Part shown: one piece after another, positions 7,043 through 14,228 of the stretch
Layout: the number at the start of each line of letters is the position of its first letter
Numbering within the stretch: the stretch's first letter is position 1
The notes under the pieces: model-generated
The model's database searches: none
Told to the model about the DNA's origin: nothing
Seen by the model: the letters and a program-made list of their open reading frames with translations, nothing else
Position numbers and translations under genes: made by a program
Assembly (NCBI GenBank): GCA_015522935.1
Contig: WALH01000065.1
Coordinates: 1 to 26,060 of the forward strand
Length of the DNA stretch: 26,060 nucleotides
Reading direction: 5' to 3'
Origin: DHVE2 group archaeon
GTDB lineage: Archaea > Thermoplasmatota > Thermoplasmata > Thermoplasmatales > Aciduliprofundaceae

Positions 7043-7992
7043 TGAATATTATAACTAGCATACTCGTAATGAGCGGCATGGTTGCGCTTGGATTTGCCAT
7101 AGGTATGCTATTCAATGGAATTGCGAGAAAAGTTGTGGCTAGGATTCATAATAGAGTTGGGCCGCCGGTTTATCAGGGATATATTGATGTTTTCAAACTC
7201 TTCTCAAAGAAGACAAATATATCCCATGGATGGATATTTGACCTTGCCGCTCTTTTCTCAGTGGGAGGAATAGCATTGACTTTTCTCTTTTTACCTGTTG
7301 CAGGCGTATCCATGCTCAGTGGTGAGGGAGATCTTTTCCTTATTCTCTACCTCATTGCGATTCCTGCGCTAGGATTTGCTTTAGGTGCTGGAGCAAGCGG
7401 AAATCCAAATGCGGCTGTTGGAATGATGAGAGCCCTGATGATGATGCTCGCCTACGAGTTACCAATAGCCATGGTAATTGTTGCCATGATGGTCTATTAC
7501 AATACTACATCCCTTGCCGGTATAGTGGCTATGCAATCCAACCTTAAATGGGCAATTGGAATACCGCCATTTCTTATAGGTGCGTTAGTGGCGGATATGG
7601 CTCTGCAAGGTATGCTGATGGAAAAACCATTTGATATACCACTCGCACCTCATGAAATTGCTACAGGCCCCCTTGTTGAATTTGGAGGTAAACATTTGGG
7701 CTCTATAATCCTTTACAAAATGATGGGGACTGTGGTTGAAACCACACTCTTCGTGGATTTATTCCTTGGAGGAGGAGTCGTGTTAAACGTGAATCAATTT
7801 GGATGGTTCGCTTATTTGGTTAATTTCATAGTATGGTTCGTCCTGATTTTAGTTGTTTTTCTTATTGCAGTTATAATCAATGCGGTATTTCCGAGATTCA
7901 GAATTGAGCAGGCCCTTAAGTTCTACTGGAAGTATGATGCTCTCGTTGCATTATTCATTCTCTTCTGGATATTCTCGGGGGTGATGGTATGA
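7036..7992 (+). CDS. mbxM: Mbx complex subunit M, NuoH-like
   Basis: This 318-residue membrane anchor of the NuoH/HycD/MbhM family links the soluble redox arm to the pumps. About eight helices are evident. The hallmark loop is RIHNRVGPPVYQGYIDVFK at about residues 36-54, followed by KLFSKKTNIS. A second conserved loop holds EKPFDIPLAPHEIATGPLVE and EFGGKHLGSIILYKM. ATG 7036 is preferred: GGTGGT at 7026-7031 sits four to five bases upstream. ATG 7024 (four residues longer) and ATG 7042 are alternatives. Its position before J, rather than after L as in Mbh, is a diagnostic feature of the Mbx order. Confidence 0.92.
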   Translation: MVMNIITSILVMSGMVALGFAIGMLFNGIARKVVARIHNRVGPPVYQGYIDVFKLFSKKTNISHGWIFDLAALFSVGGIALTFLFLPVAGVSMLSGEGDLFLILYLIAIPALGFALGAGASGNPNAAVGMMRALMMMLAYELPIAMVIVAMMVYYNTTSLAGIVAMQSNLKWAIGIPPFLIGALVADMALQGMLMEKPFDIPLAPHEIATGPLVEFGGKHLGSIILYKMMGTVVETTLFVDLFLGGGVVLNVNQFGWFAYLVNFIVWFVLILVVFLIAVIINAVFPRFRIEQALKFYWKYDALVALFILFWIFSGVMV

Positions 7993-8537
7993 GACAGGAA
8001 GACTGGAGTAAATTGGCAAGGATAATGAGTAAAAGATCCCTCTGGATGGTTCACTTCTGCACAGGGTGCGGTGCGATGGAAATGCCCCCTGTTTTAACCT
8101 CGAGATATGACATGGAAAGATTTGGAATGATTTCCATGGCCACCCCACGTCAAGCGGATGTTCTTCTTGTCACTGGATATTTAGCGGTAAAAACTCTCAA
8201 ACGCTTGGTGCAGGTATATGAGCAGATGCGAGATCCCAAATATGTGGTTGGCTTTGGCTCATGCACAATAAATGGTGGAATGTACTGGGATTCTTATAAC
8301 ACAATCAAGGATTTGAGTAAGTACATGCCCGTGGATATTTACATTGCTGGTTGCATGCCAAGGCCTGAGGCAATTATAGATGCTTTTCTCAAGTTGATGG
8401 ATATGATTGATAAGGGTGAAGCAACAGGATGGAAAAAGTACCACAAATACTACAAGCAATATAAGAGAAACCAGAAAATGGCCTTCTCATATCGCTTGGA
8501 TGAAGTCAAAGATATTGAGGAAGGTGATGGAAAATGA
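7989..8537 (+). CDS. mbxJ: Mbx complex subunit J, [4Fe-4S] small subunit (NuoB/hydrogenase small-like)
   Basis: This 182-residue subunit carries the cluster closest to the catalytic site. Four candidate ligands are visible: C24 and C27 in FCTGCGAMEM, C92 in GFGSCTINGG and C122 in GCMPRPEA. The CxxC arrangement is that of energy-converting hydrogenase small subunits and Mbx, in contrast with the tandem cysteines of true complex I NuoB. The C-terminal 45 residues are basic and then acidic, and probably extend over the membrane arm. ATGA overlap joins it to mbxM (SD GGGGTGATGG), and the same coupling links it to mbxK. It would pass electrons from the MbxN clusters to the MbxL site. Confidence 0.93.
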   Translation: MRQEDWSKLARIMSKRSLWMVHFCTGCGAMEMPPVLTSRYDMERFGMISMATPRQADVLLVTGYLAVKTLKRLVQVYEQMRDPKYVVGFGSCTINGGMYWDSYNTIKDLSKYMPVDIYIAGCMPRPEAIIDAFLKLMDMIDKGEATGWKKYHKYYKQYKRNQKMAFSYRLDEVKDIEEGDGK

Positions 8538-8992
8538 AGGCCATGGAATTATTTTCCGAAGCAAAGGAGATAAAGAAAGGGAGAATAAGAATTGAGACCA
8601 CTAAGGATAAAGTTGAGGAAATGATTAAAAAATTGAAAAATAATGGCTATGAACATTTCGTTATGCTTTCCTGCATAGACTGGATAAAAGATGGAAAATT
8701 TGAGCTTGTGTATCACATGTGGTCTTACAAGTACAAGGAGCACGTGATGATTTCTATAAAGATAAATCGTGATGGAGAAACTGTACCTACGATGTCCCAT
8801 TTATTCCCGCAAATAGAGACGTATGAAAGAGAGATTCATGAGATGTTCGGTGTAGAGTTTGAAGGGAATAAAAGGTTAGTGTCATTCGTTTTAGAAGGAT
8901 GGCCACATATGCCCCCAATGCGCAAGGATTTTGATACGGAGAAATTCGTGAAAGAGCATTACTACAAGATTCCAGAGGTGAAGGAAGAATGA
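8534..8992 (+). CDS. mbxK: Mbx complex subunit K, NuoC-like 30 kDa subunit
   Basis: This 152-residue soluble subunit is homologous to NuoC and the 30 kDa subunit of complex I. The signature YEREIHEMFGVEFEGN (about residues 97-112) is intact. It is followed by FVLEGWPHMPPMRKDFD, which resembles the region that packs on the large subunit. It has no cofactor residues and serves as structural support between the J and L subunits. The start ATG 8534 lies four bases behind GGTGATGG and overlaps the mbxJ stop (ATGA). It is of ordinary length for an Mbh/Mbx K subunit, and it stays separate from L, unlike the fused NuoCD of some bacteria. Confidence 0.92.
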   Translation: MKAMELFSEAKEIKKGRIRIETTKDKVEEMIKKLKNNGYEHFVMLSCIDWIKDGKFELVYHMWSYKYKEHVMISIKINRDGETVPTMSHLFPQIETYEREIHEMFGVEFEGNKRLVSFVLEGWPHMPPMRKDFDTEKFVKEHYYKIPEVKEE

Positions 8993-10119
8993 TGAAAGAA
9001 TACGAGTTATTCATCGGTCCAAATCACCCTGGTGCGACTGGAAACATGAGTTATCGTCTATGGGCTGAGGGGGATAAGGTTAAAAGAGCGGAAACAAGAG
9101 TGGGATACCTTCATCGCGGCTTTGAGAAACTCATGGAAAAAAGATTATGGATGCAGAATGTCCCGCTTGTATGCCGTATATGTGTCCCAGAGCCCGATAT
9201 TAATGAAGCCGCTTATTCTATGGCAGTCGAGGATCTAATGGGCTGGGAAATACCAGAAAGAGCAAAATATATAAGAACGATAATTTTGGAACTTGCGAGA
9301 ATTTCCTCACATTTAATGACTGTTGGAAGCATAGCCGCCTCACTTGGTATTTACACAGCGGCTCAGTGGGGAATTGGAGATAGAGATTACATTTTGGATA
9401 TATTTGAAGAGATAACTGGGGGGAGAGTTTATCACATTTATATCTGGCCAGGCGGTGTGAGATGGGATCTCCCCAAAAATGCGAGGGAACTCATAACGAA
9501 AGTTTTAGATTATCTTGAAAAGAGAAAGCCAATGTACGACGATTTAATTCTCAACAACAAAGTGTTTATAAGGAGAGCTGCAGGGGTTGGCGTTGTGCCT
9601 AAAGATAAAGCGATAGAGTGGGGAGTAACCGGCCCAAATTTAAGAGCAGCGGGATATAAATTAGATTTCAGAAAGTTGGAACCTTACGCAGCATACGATA
9701 AGATTGATTTTGAAATCCCTCACTATCCGAAGTTGGGTGAATATGAAGTTGTTTCAGATGGCAGTGATATATACACTCGCACGGCAATAAGAATGCTTGA
9801 AATAGTGCAGAGTATAAGAATTATAAGACAAGCTCTTAAGGACATGCCGGAAGGGGATGTTCTTCTCAAACAGCCCCAATGGTTCGCATGGAAAGTCCCA
9901 GCTGGATATTCCTATGTACGTGTGGAGAGTTCAAAGGGTGAGTTTGGATACTTTGTGGTGAGCGATGGAGGAAAAAAGCCTGTTCGTGTACATGTTCGTG
10001 GTGCTTCATATACTCATGGAATTAATGTAATGGAAACGATAGCCCCCGGGCTGAATATAGCTGATTTCGCTCCGACTGCATTCAGTCTGGATGTATGTCC
10101 ACCGGAGATTGAGAGGTGA
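8989..10119 (+). CDS. mbxL: Mbx complex subunit L, large catalytic subunit without a full [NiFe] site
   Basis: This 376-residue protein is homologous to NuoD and to hydrogenase large subunits. The N-terminal CxxC is present (C62 and C65 in VCRICVPEPD), but the histidine that follows it in [NiFe] enzymes is not. At the C-terminus the DPCxxC motif of hydrogenases reads DVCPPEIER: C370 is kept and the fourth ligand is E373. Three of four cysteines cannot hold a normal [NiFe] centre. They would suit the three-cysteine, site-differentiated iron-sulfur cluster reported for thermococcal Mbs, which reduces sulfane sulfur in polysulfides. The protein has no C-terminal extension for hydrogenase-maturation protease cleavage after the last Cys motif. 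ATG 8989 overlaps the mbxK stop; ATG 8992 is equally possible. Confidence 0.93.
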   Translation: MMKEYELFIGPNHPGATGNMSYRLWAEGDKVKRAETRVGYLHRGFEKLMEKRLWMQNVPLVCRICVPEPDINEAAYSMAVEDLMGWEIPERAKYIRTIILELARISSHLMTVGSIAASLGIYTAAQWGIGDRDYILDIFEEITGGRVYHIYIWPGGVRWDLPKNARELITKVLDYLEKRKPMYDDLILNNKVFIRRAAGVGVVPKDKAIEWGVTGPNLRAAGYKLDFRKLEPYAAYDKIDFEIPHYPKLGEYEVVSDGSDIYTRTAIRMLEIVQSIRIIRQALKDMPEGDVLLKQPQWFAWKVPAGYSYVRVESSKGEFGYFVVSDGGKKPVRVHVRGASYTHGINVMETIAPGLNIADFAPTAFSLDVCPPEIER

Positions 10120-10124
10120 TAAGG

Positions 10125-10661
10125 ATGAAGGGTAGCATCTTTAAACCATTTCACGCTTTAAAGCATCTTGCAAAAAGGCCTCATACAATACGATATCCAT
10201 ATCAGAAGCATAGCGATATGCTCGGAAATGATCTTCCTACTGAAAGGTATCGTGGATTTCACGTGAATAATATAGAAACGTGCATAGGATGTGGTTTATG
10301 TGGAAGAATATGTATGAACCAGGCTATAACTTATGTAGAGATTCCAGAACTGAAAGGCGTGACTAAGGGCTTACCCAAAAGACCCATAGTGGATTATGGA
10401 CGGTGTTGTTTTTGTGGTCTCTGCACAGACGTGTGCCCAACTAAATCCCTAAAATTAGTGCCCAAGTACAATTATTCTGAAAAGGATAAAGATAAATTCA
10501 AAGTCCTTGCCAGTCCACTCCTTAACCAGAATGATGGAGTGAAAATAAGTAAGGATTATCTTGTGTTCGACGTTGATGATCTCCGCAAAAAATTGGGAAA
10601 CTACCTGAACGAAATAATTGAGAAAAAGAAAGCTGAGAAGGAAAAGAAGAAAAAGCCCTGA
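10125..10661 (+). CDS. mbxN: Mbx complex subunit N, 2x[4Fe-4S] ferredoxin-like (NuoI-type)
   Basis: This 178-residue polyferredoxin of the NuoI/MbhN type accepts electrons from soluble ferredoxin and hands them to the MbxJ cluster. Two classic motifs are visible: C53, C56, C59, C63 in CIGCGLCGRIC and C94, C97, C100, C104 in CCFCGLCTDVC (C95 is extra). The tail (about residues 161-178) is a charged Lys/Glu helix. ATG 10125 is chosen because GAGGTG at 10113-10118 lies six bases upstream; an in-frame GTG at 10116 lies inside that SD. This is the last gene of the operon, and its stop is only three bases from the convergent RNase Z stop. Confidence 0.93.
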   Translation: MKGSIFKPFHALKHLAKRPHTIRYPYQKHSDMLGNDLPTERYRGFHVNNIETCIGCGLCGRICMNQAITYVEIPELKGVTKGLPKRPIVDYGRCCFCGLCTDVCPTKSLKLVPKYNYSEKDKDKFKVLASPLLNQNDGVKISKDYLVFDVDDLRKKLGNYLNEIIEKKKAEKEKKKKP

Positions 10662-10664
10662 TAA

Positions 10665-11582
10665 TCAATCTTTTCTCACTTTCACAATGAATTCTTCCAA
10701 ATCTCTTGGAACTTTCGAATTTGGGAATATTTTTTGTGCCTCCTTCTCTATAGGCTGGGGATTCTTATACCTTGAACTTATATGAACTAGGAAAAGAGAT
10801 CTAGCGTTTGCTTTTTTTGCTATTTCTGCTGCCTGTCTTGCACTCGAATGGCCGTATTTATTTGCTCTATCCTCCAATGAGGAATCCACAGTCGCTTCGT
10901 GAATCAATACATCAGCATCCTTGGCAAATTCCACCATTTTTTCGTATGGAACTGTGTCTCCTGAATAAACTATCTTTCTTCCTCTTCTAATACCACCCAT
11001 AACGTCCTCTATTTTTATTTTCTTTCCATTGTAATTTACCTCACCCCTTTTTCTTATAACCTCAATTATCTCACTTTTAAGCCCCAATGAATTCACCTTT
11101 TTCTTGTCTATTCGAGGGATGTCCTTTTCCTTAAAACAGTATGATAGAGAAGGTACAGGATGATTTGCATGAATTGCGCATATTTCGTAATCACCGAAAT
11201 CCTTTCTCCATGGTGGCTCAATTTCATAAAGTTTGATGGGGAAACTCAGAGAGTAATAGCCCAAAGAAAGAAATTTAGTTATTATGTCAATTGTGCTGAC
11301 TGGACCATAAATTTCAAGCTCATCCTTTCTGTTATTGAGAACCATTGTTTGGACAAGTCCCGCAAGCCCCAAAAAATGATCTCCGTGATAATGAGTGATA
11401 AATATTTTTTTTACCTTCATAAAACTCATATTTGTTTTCATCATCTGTCTTTGGGTACCTTCTCCACAATCGAAGAGAAGGATATCACTATCTACCTGAA
11501 CTCCAATAGACATAACATTCCTTTCAGGAGAAGGCCAAGAGCCTCCCGTTCCAAAGAAGACTATTCTAATCGTGGATGCCAT
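10665..11582 (-). CDS. rnz: ribonuclease Z (tRNA 3' endonuclease)
   Basis: This 305-residue short-form tRNase Z is a metallo-beta-lactamase-fold enzyme that cuts precursor tRNAs at the discriminator base. FDCGEGTQRQ (about residues 37-46), the metal-binding THYHGDH motif (63-69), YSGDTVPY, LIHEATV and GHSSARQAAEIA are all in family order. A short stretch around residues 145-210 forms the substrate-clamping insertion region. The gene lies 46 bases downstream of a tRNA-Ile gene on the same strand. It has its own TATA box (TTTAATAA, 11603-11610) 24-25 bases before ATG 11582, so it is probably leaderless. tRNAs in this window encode no CCA, consistent with RNase Z followed by CCA addition. Confidence 0.95.
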   Translation of the reverse strand: MASTIRIVFFGTGGSWPSPERNVMSIGVQVDSDILLFDCGEGTQRQMMKTNMSFMKVKKIFITHYHGDHFLGLAGLVQTMVLNNRKDELEIYGPVSTIDIITKFLSLGYYSLSFPIKLYEIEPPWRKDFGDYEICAIHANHPVPSLSYCFKEKDIPRIDKKKVNSLGLKSEIIEVIRKRGEVNYNGKKIKIEDVMGGIRRGRKIVYSGDTVPYEKMVEFAKDADVLIHEATVDSSLEDRANKYGHSSARQAAEIAKKANARSLFLVHISSRYKNPQPIEKEAQKIFPNSKVPRDLEEFIVKVRKD

Positions 11583-11602
11583 AAACGGTTATAGTCTTCC
11601 GA

Positions 11603-11610
11603 TTATTAAA
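11603..11610 (-). promoter_or_regulatory. TATA box for rnz
   Basis: Minus-strand TTTAATAA is centred 24-25 bases before ATG 11582, and there is no SD in between. A leaderless transcript is predicted. Confidence 0.6.
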
Positions 11611-11628
11611 TCTTCCATAGATTAAAAG

Positions 11629-11762
11629 TGGGGCCGACCGGATTTGAACCGGCGACCTCCCGGTTTCTGCGAGCCCCATTCTTTGGGATCAAACACCTTT
11701 TCTAAAGGGGGTTAAGGGGCTTTTATCAGCCGGGTGCTCCAACCATGCTAAGCTACGGCCCC
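11629..11762 (-). tRNA. tRNA-Ile (GAT anticodon) with a 59-base intron
   Basis: On the minus strand the acceptor GGGGCCG (11762-11756) pairs with CGGCCCC (11636-11630), and the discriminator is A at 11629. The anticodon stem CCCGG/CCGGG is interrupted. The 5' half ends CTGATA with anticodon GAT (11727-11725) and A37 at 11724. The 3' half resumes with A38 at 11664. The T arm is GCCGG-TTCAAAT-CCGGT. Spliced length is 75 bases, with no encoded CCA and no long variable arm, which excludes a Ser reading. An isoleucine identity fits GAT plus discriminator A. Confidence 0.92.
11665..11723 (-). other. tRNA-Ile intron at position 37/38
   Basis: The inferred intron starts AAAGCCCC and ends GCAGAA. AGCCCC near its 5' end pairs with GGGGCT near its 3' end (inner helix). 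CTG of the anticodon loop can pair with CAG just before the 3' splice site, leaving two purine-rich bulges. That is a relaxed bulge-helix-bulge (three good pairs in the central helix instead of four), the substrate of the archaeal splicing endonuclease. Boundaries could shift by one or two A residues. Confidence 0.8.
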
Positions 11763-11786
11763 CTTTTGTGAGTAAATGGATTTCAA

Positions 11787-11794
11787 TATTTAAA
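11787..11794 (-). promoter_or_regulatory. TATA box for tRNA-Ile
   Basis: Minus-strand TTTAAATA has its centre about 28 bases before G1 of the tRNA. It lies in the short gap downstream of the decarboxylase gene. Confidence 0.65.
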
Positions 11795-11830
11795 ACTTTC
11801 AATCACAGCCCTATAAATCATACATTTGTT

Positions 11831-13288
11831 TCAGAGAACATATATGGTTTTAAGGCTTGGATCTCTTGCGCTTATATGACCTCCCATCTTCTTAACTCTG
11901 AGCAAATAATTCACGTTGTTTTTAGTTATTCTGAATCCTTCCAGTATGACAGGAATTCCGGGAGGATAGACTTCCACATGCTCGGCTGCAATTTTACCCA
12001 CTGACTCTTCTAAAGAAACAATTCTTCCTATGGTTTGCGCAACTCTCCTTGCCGTATGAGGCTCTATTACAGGCTTTATCTCCAAATGTTTGAATGGATT
12101 TGGTATGAGTTCTTTCTTATCTGTCTTATGAAGCGATTTGGATATGTTCACAAGTGCACGAATTGTTCGTTCTATATCGCTGTATGTGAGCCTGTATGTG
12201 GTGAGAAAAAGGAGTGTGTTTAGACTGCTTTTTTCCACAATTATCTTATGCTCTCTGGCAAGCGAGGAACCCATCTGAAAACCGGTTTCTTTGTATTTTG
12301 TAAGTGCGATATTCGTCTTTGTTCTATCATATCCCGATATGTAATCTTTCACTAAATCGAATTCAAGTGAATCATCCATTATTTTAAGAGGAGGTATCAA
12401 TTTCTTTCCAAGCAAATCTTTAAAGTAATCCGCTTTTCTAATCAATTCTTCCACAACTTCTTTTCCTCTTTTTTCCATATATGCCCTGACAGCATCTAAA
12501 GATGCGAGGAGATGATATGATGGACTTGTTGTAACATATTCTCGAAAAGCCTCGTACATTAATTCACTATTAACATATTTTTCTTTCCAGTGAATCATTC
12601 CACTCTGCTGCAAAGAGCCACCCTGCTTATGGGTACTTTGCACCGATATATCTGCACCTGCCTGCATCGCACTTGGCGGTAATTCCTGTGTGAAATGAAA
12701 GTGAGAACCCCATGCTTCATCTACTATAACTTTTATATTTTTATCAAAATTCTTCACCACCTTCACTATATCTCCAACCCTTGCAGCCAATCCAGAATAG
12801 GTTGGTGAAGAGAGAAGAACTGCATCGGTCTCTGGATAATTGTTTAGAGCATCTAAAACATCCTCCGGTTTGGGAGGAATCAAGCTTTCAAATTGAGGAT
12901 CGTAGAAGGATTTTATGAATCGGAATTTCACACCAAGCCATTCCGCTGCATGCAGTACAGAGTGGTGTATATTCCTTGTTACCAATATCTGTGGATTATC
13001 ATGCTCTAAAGTGAGCATTCTCATGACAATAAAGTTACTTCCAGTCGTGCCATTTACGCTGAATAATGTTTTATCCGCTCCGTAAACCTTCGCAGCCCTT
13101 TTATGCGCTTCTCCAAACATACCTGTGTTATCAACATAACTTCCAAGAAAATGAGCGGATACAGATATATCTGTCTTGTATATATTTCCAATCTTTTCCT
13201 GCTCTGGTAAAATTGAAGGTGTGCACCATTTTATGTATACCCCTACATTTCTCATAGCCTCAACTATTGGCGCATTGAAATCATCCAT
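11831..13288 (-). CDS. PLP-dependent Orn/Lys/Arg decarboxylase family protein
   Basis: This 485-residue fold-type I PLP enzyme belongs to the Orn/Lys/Arg decarboxylase family. The PLP-binding lysine is K221 in QSTHKQGGSLQQSGMIH. VDEAWGSHFHF (189-199) matches the DEAHGxHxxF cofactor motif, and SVNGTTGSN (77-85) is the phosphate-binding loop. The N-terminus is short and lacks the usual FHxPGHK sequence. The family wing and receiver-like domains of large inducible decarboxylases are absent, so it belongs to the shorter, biosynthetic-size class. A role in polyamine synthesis (arginine or lysine decarboxylation) is possible, but the substrate cannot be read from the sequence. ATG 13288 lies 24-25 bases behind the TATA-like TTAATATG and is divergent from the signal peptidase gene. 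Confidence 0.88.
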   Translation of the reverse strand: MDDFNAPIVEAMRNVGVYIKWCTPSILPEQEKIGNIYKTDISVSAHFLGSYVDNTGMFGEAHKRAAKVYGADKTLFSVNGTTGSNFIVMRMLTLEHDNPQILVTRNIHHSVLHAAEWLGVKFRFIKSFYDPQFESLIPPKPEDVLDALNNYPETDAVLLSSPTYSGLAARVGDIVKVVKNFDKNIKVIVDEAWGSHFHFTQELPPSAMQAGADISVQSTHKQGGSLQQSGMIHWKEKYVNSELMYEAFREYVTTSPSYHLLASLDAVRAYMEKRGKEVVEELIRKADYFKDLLGKKLIPPLKIMDDSLEFDLVKDYISGYDRTKTNIALTKYKETGFQMGSSLAREHKIIVEKSSLNTLLFLTTYRLTYSDIERTIRALVNISKSLHKTDKKELIPNPFKHLEIKPVIEPHTARRVAQTIGRIVSLEESVGKIAAEHVEVYPPGIPVILEGFRITKNNVNYLLRVKKMGGHISARDPSLKTIYVL

Positions 13289-13308
13289 ACTCCGATTATC
13301 ACCACATT

Positions 13309-13316
13309 CATATTAA
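13309..13316 (-). promoter_or_regulatory. TATA-like box for the decarboxylase gene
   Basis: Minus-strand TTAATATG is centred 24-25 bases before ATG 13288 and shares the 102-base divergent gap with the signal peptidase promoter. Confidence 0.5.
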
Positions 13317-13358
13317 GATTTTCTACAGCGATATCAAAAAGCAATCCAATGTGAAAAA

Positions 13359-13368
13359 TATTTAATAT
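13359..13368 (+). promoter_or_regulatory. TATA box for signal peptidase, deciding its start
   Basis: TATTTAATAT lies about 26-28 bases before ATG 13391. The in-frame ATG at 13367 sits within this element itself, so it should not be in the transcript. Confidence 0.6.
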
Positions 13369-13390
13369 GACTCTATTATCCCTACCTTCA

Positions 13391-14227
13391 ATGGATGATG
13401 AAACAAAAGACAGTATAAACGCTACGTTGAAAGATCTTTTCATATCTGTAATTATCGTTGCAATAATTTTCGGTGCGCTGTTCGCATACACACAGGTCTG
13501 GCCACCGATTGTCGTTGTTGAATCCGGGAGCATGATGCACGGTGATGATTCTCACATAGGAACCATAGATACAGGCGATATTGTGTTGGTAAAGAGAATT
13601 TATTCTCCCGACGACGTGATAACTTATGTGGAGGGAAGAATGAGAGGTTACCAAACATATGGTGATTATGGAGATGTCATTGTTTACAACTGCAACGGTG
13701 AATCGATAATCCATCGCGCCATACTCTATCTTAAATGGAGCGGTAATCACTGGGAGATAAGGGGCTTTGAAAATGGAAATTATCCTTCTTGGCTCTATGT
13801 CACCCAAGATCAGATAACAATATACAATATGGGATATGCACACAAAACATTTATTTTAATGCTCTCCACACTCAACCACAATGTTGTTGGAGATGAGGGT
13901 TTCATAACGATGGGTGATCATAATCTTGTCACTGGAGGTACAGGTGGATATGATCAGAATCCTGTTTTGCCTATCTGCCGCCATCTTGTGACCTACGATA
14001 TGATTGAAGGTGTTGCTCAGGGAGAATTACCATGGTTTGGAGCAATCAAATTGTATCTAACAGGAACAAATATAAATGAAATCCCGCCCAGCACAAACCT
14101 GTGGCTGGGAATATCGATAGTCGGTATGATTGCCGGTTCATTTCTGATAGATTATACCATAGATCACCGTGGGGAAATATGGAAAAAACTCAGAACTCTA
14201 TTCAATAGACAAAGAGAAGAAGAATGA
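13391..14227 (+). CDS. type I signal peptidase (archaeal Ser-His form)
   Basis: This 278-residue membrane protease removes signal peptides from exported proteins. After an N-terminal helix (about residues 15-33) comes VVVESGSMMHGD with the nucleophile S47, then GDIVLVKR. H108 in SIIHRAI occupies the position of the general base that is lysine in bacterial enzymes and histidine in archaeal/ER SEC11-type enzymes. A GDHN motif in FITMGDHNLVTGG matches the conserved Asp box. A second helix at about residues 235-253 anchors the C-terminus, with a basic cytoplasmic tail. About 70 residues more than a minimal archaeal enzyme lie between boxes. The start at ATG 13391 follows from the TATA spacing; ATG 13367 would add eight residues. 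The stop lies one base from the convergent cdc6 stop. Confidence 0.92.
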   Translation: MDDETKDSINATLKDLFISVIIVAIIFGALFAYTQVWPPIVVVESGSMMHGDDSHIGTIDTGDIVLVKRIYSPDDVITYVEGRMRGYQTYGDYGDVIVYNCNGESIIHRAILYLKWSGNHWEIRGFENGNYPSWLYVTQDQITIYNMGYAHKTFILMLSTLNHNVVGDEGFITMGDHNLVTGGTGGYDQNPVLPICRHLVTYDMIEGVAQGELPWFGAIKLYLTGTNINEIPPSTNLWLGISIVGMIAGSFLIDYTIDHRGEIWKKLRTLFNRQREEE

Positions 14228-14228
14228 T

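Noticed and set aside
8989..10119. reading the operon as an H2-evolving membrane-bound hydrogenase (Mbh)
   Set aside because: The large subunit lacks one [NiFe] cysteine and the following His, two antiporter-like subunits are present, and M precedes J. All point to Mbx/Mbs.
13264..13843. minus-strand frames overlapping the signal peptidase gene
   Set aside because: They run antisense to a well supported gene and their translations have no recognisable features.
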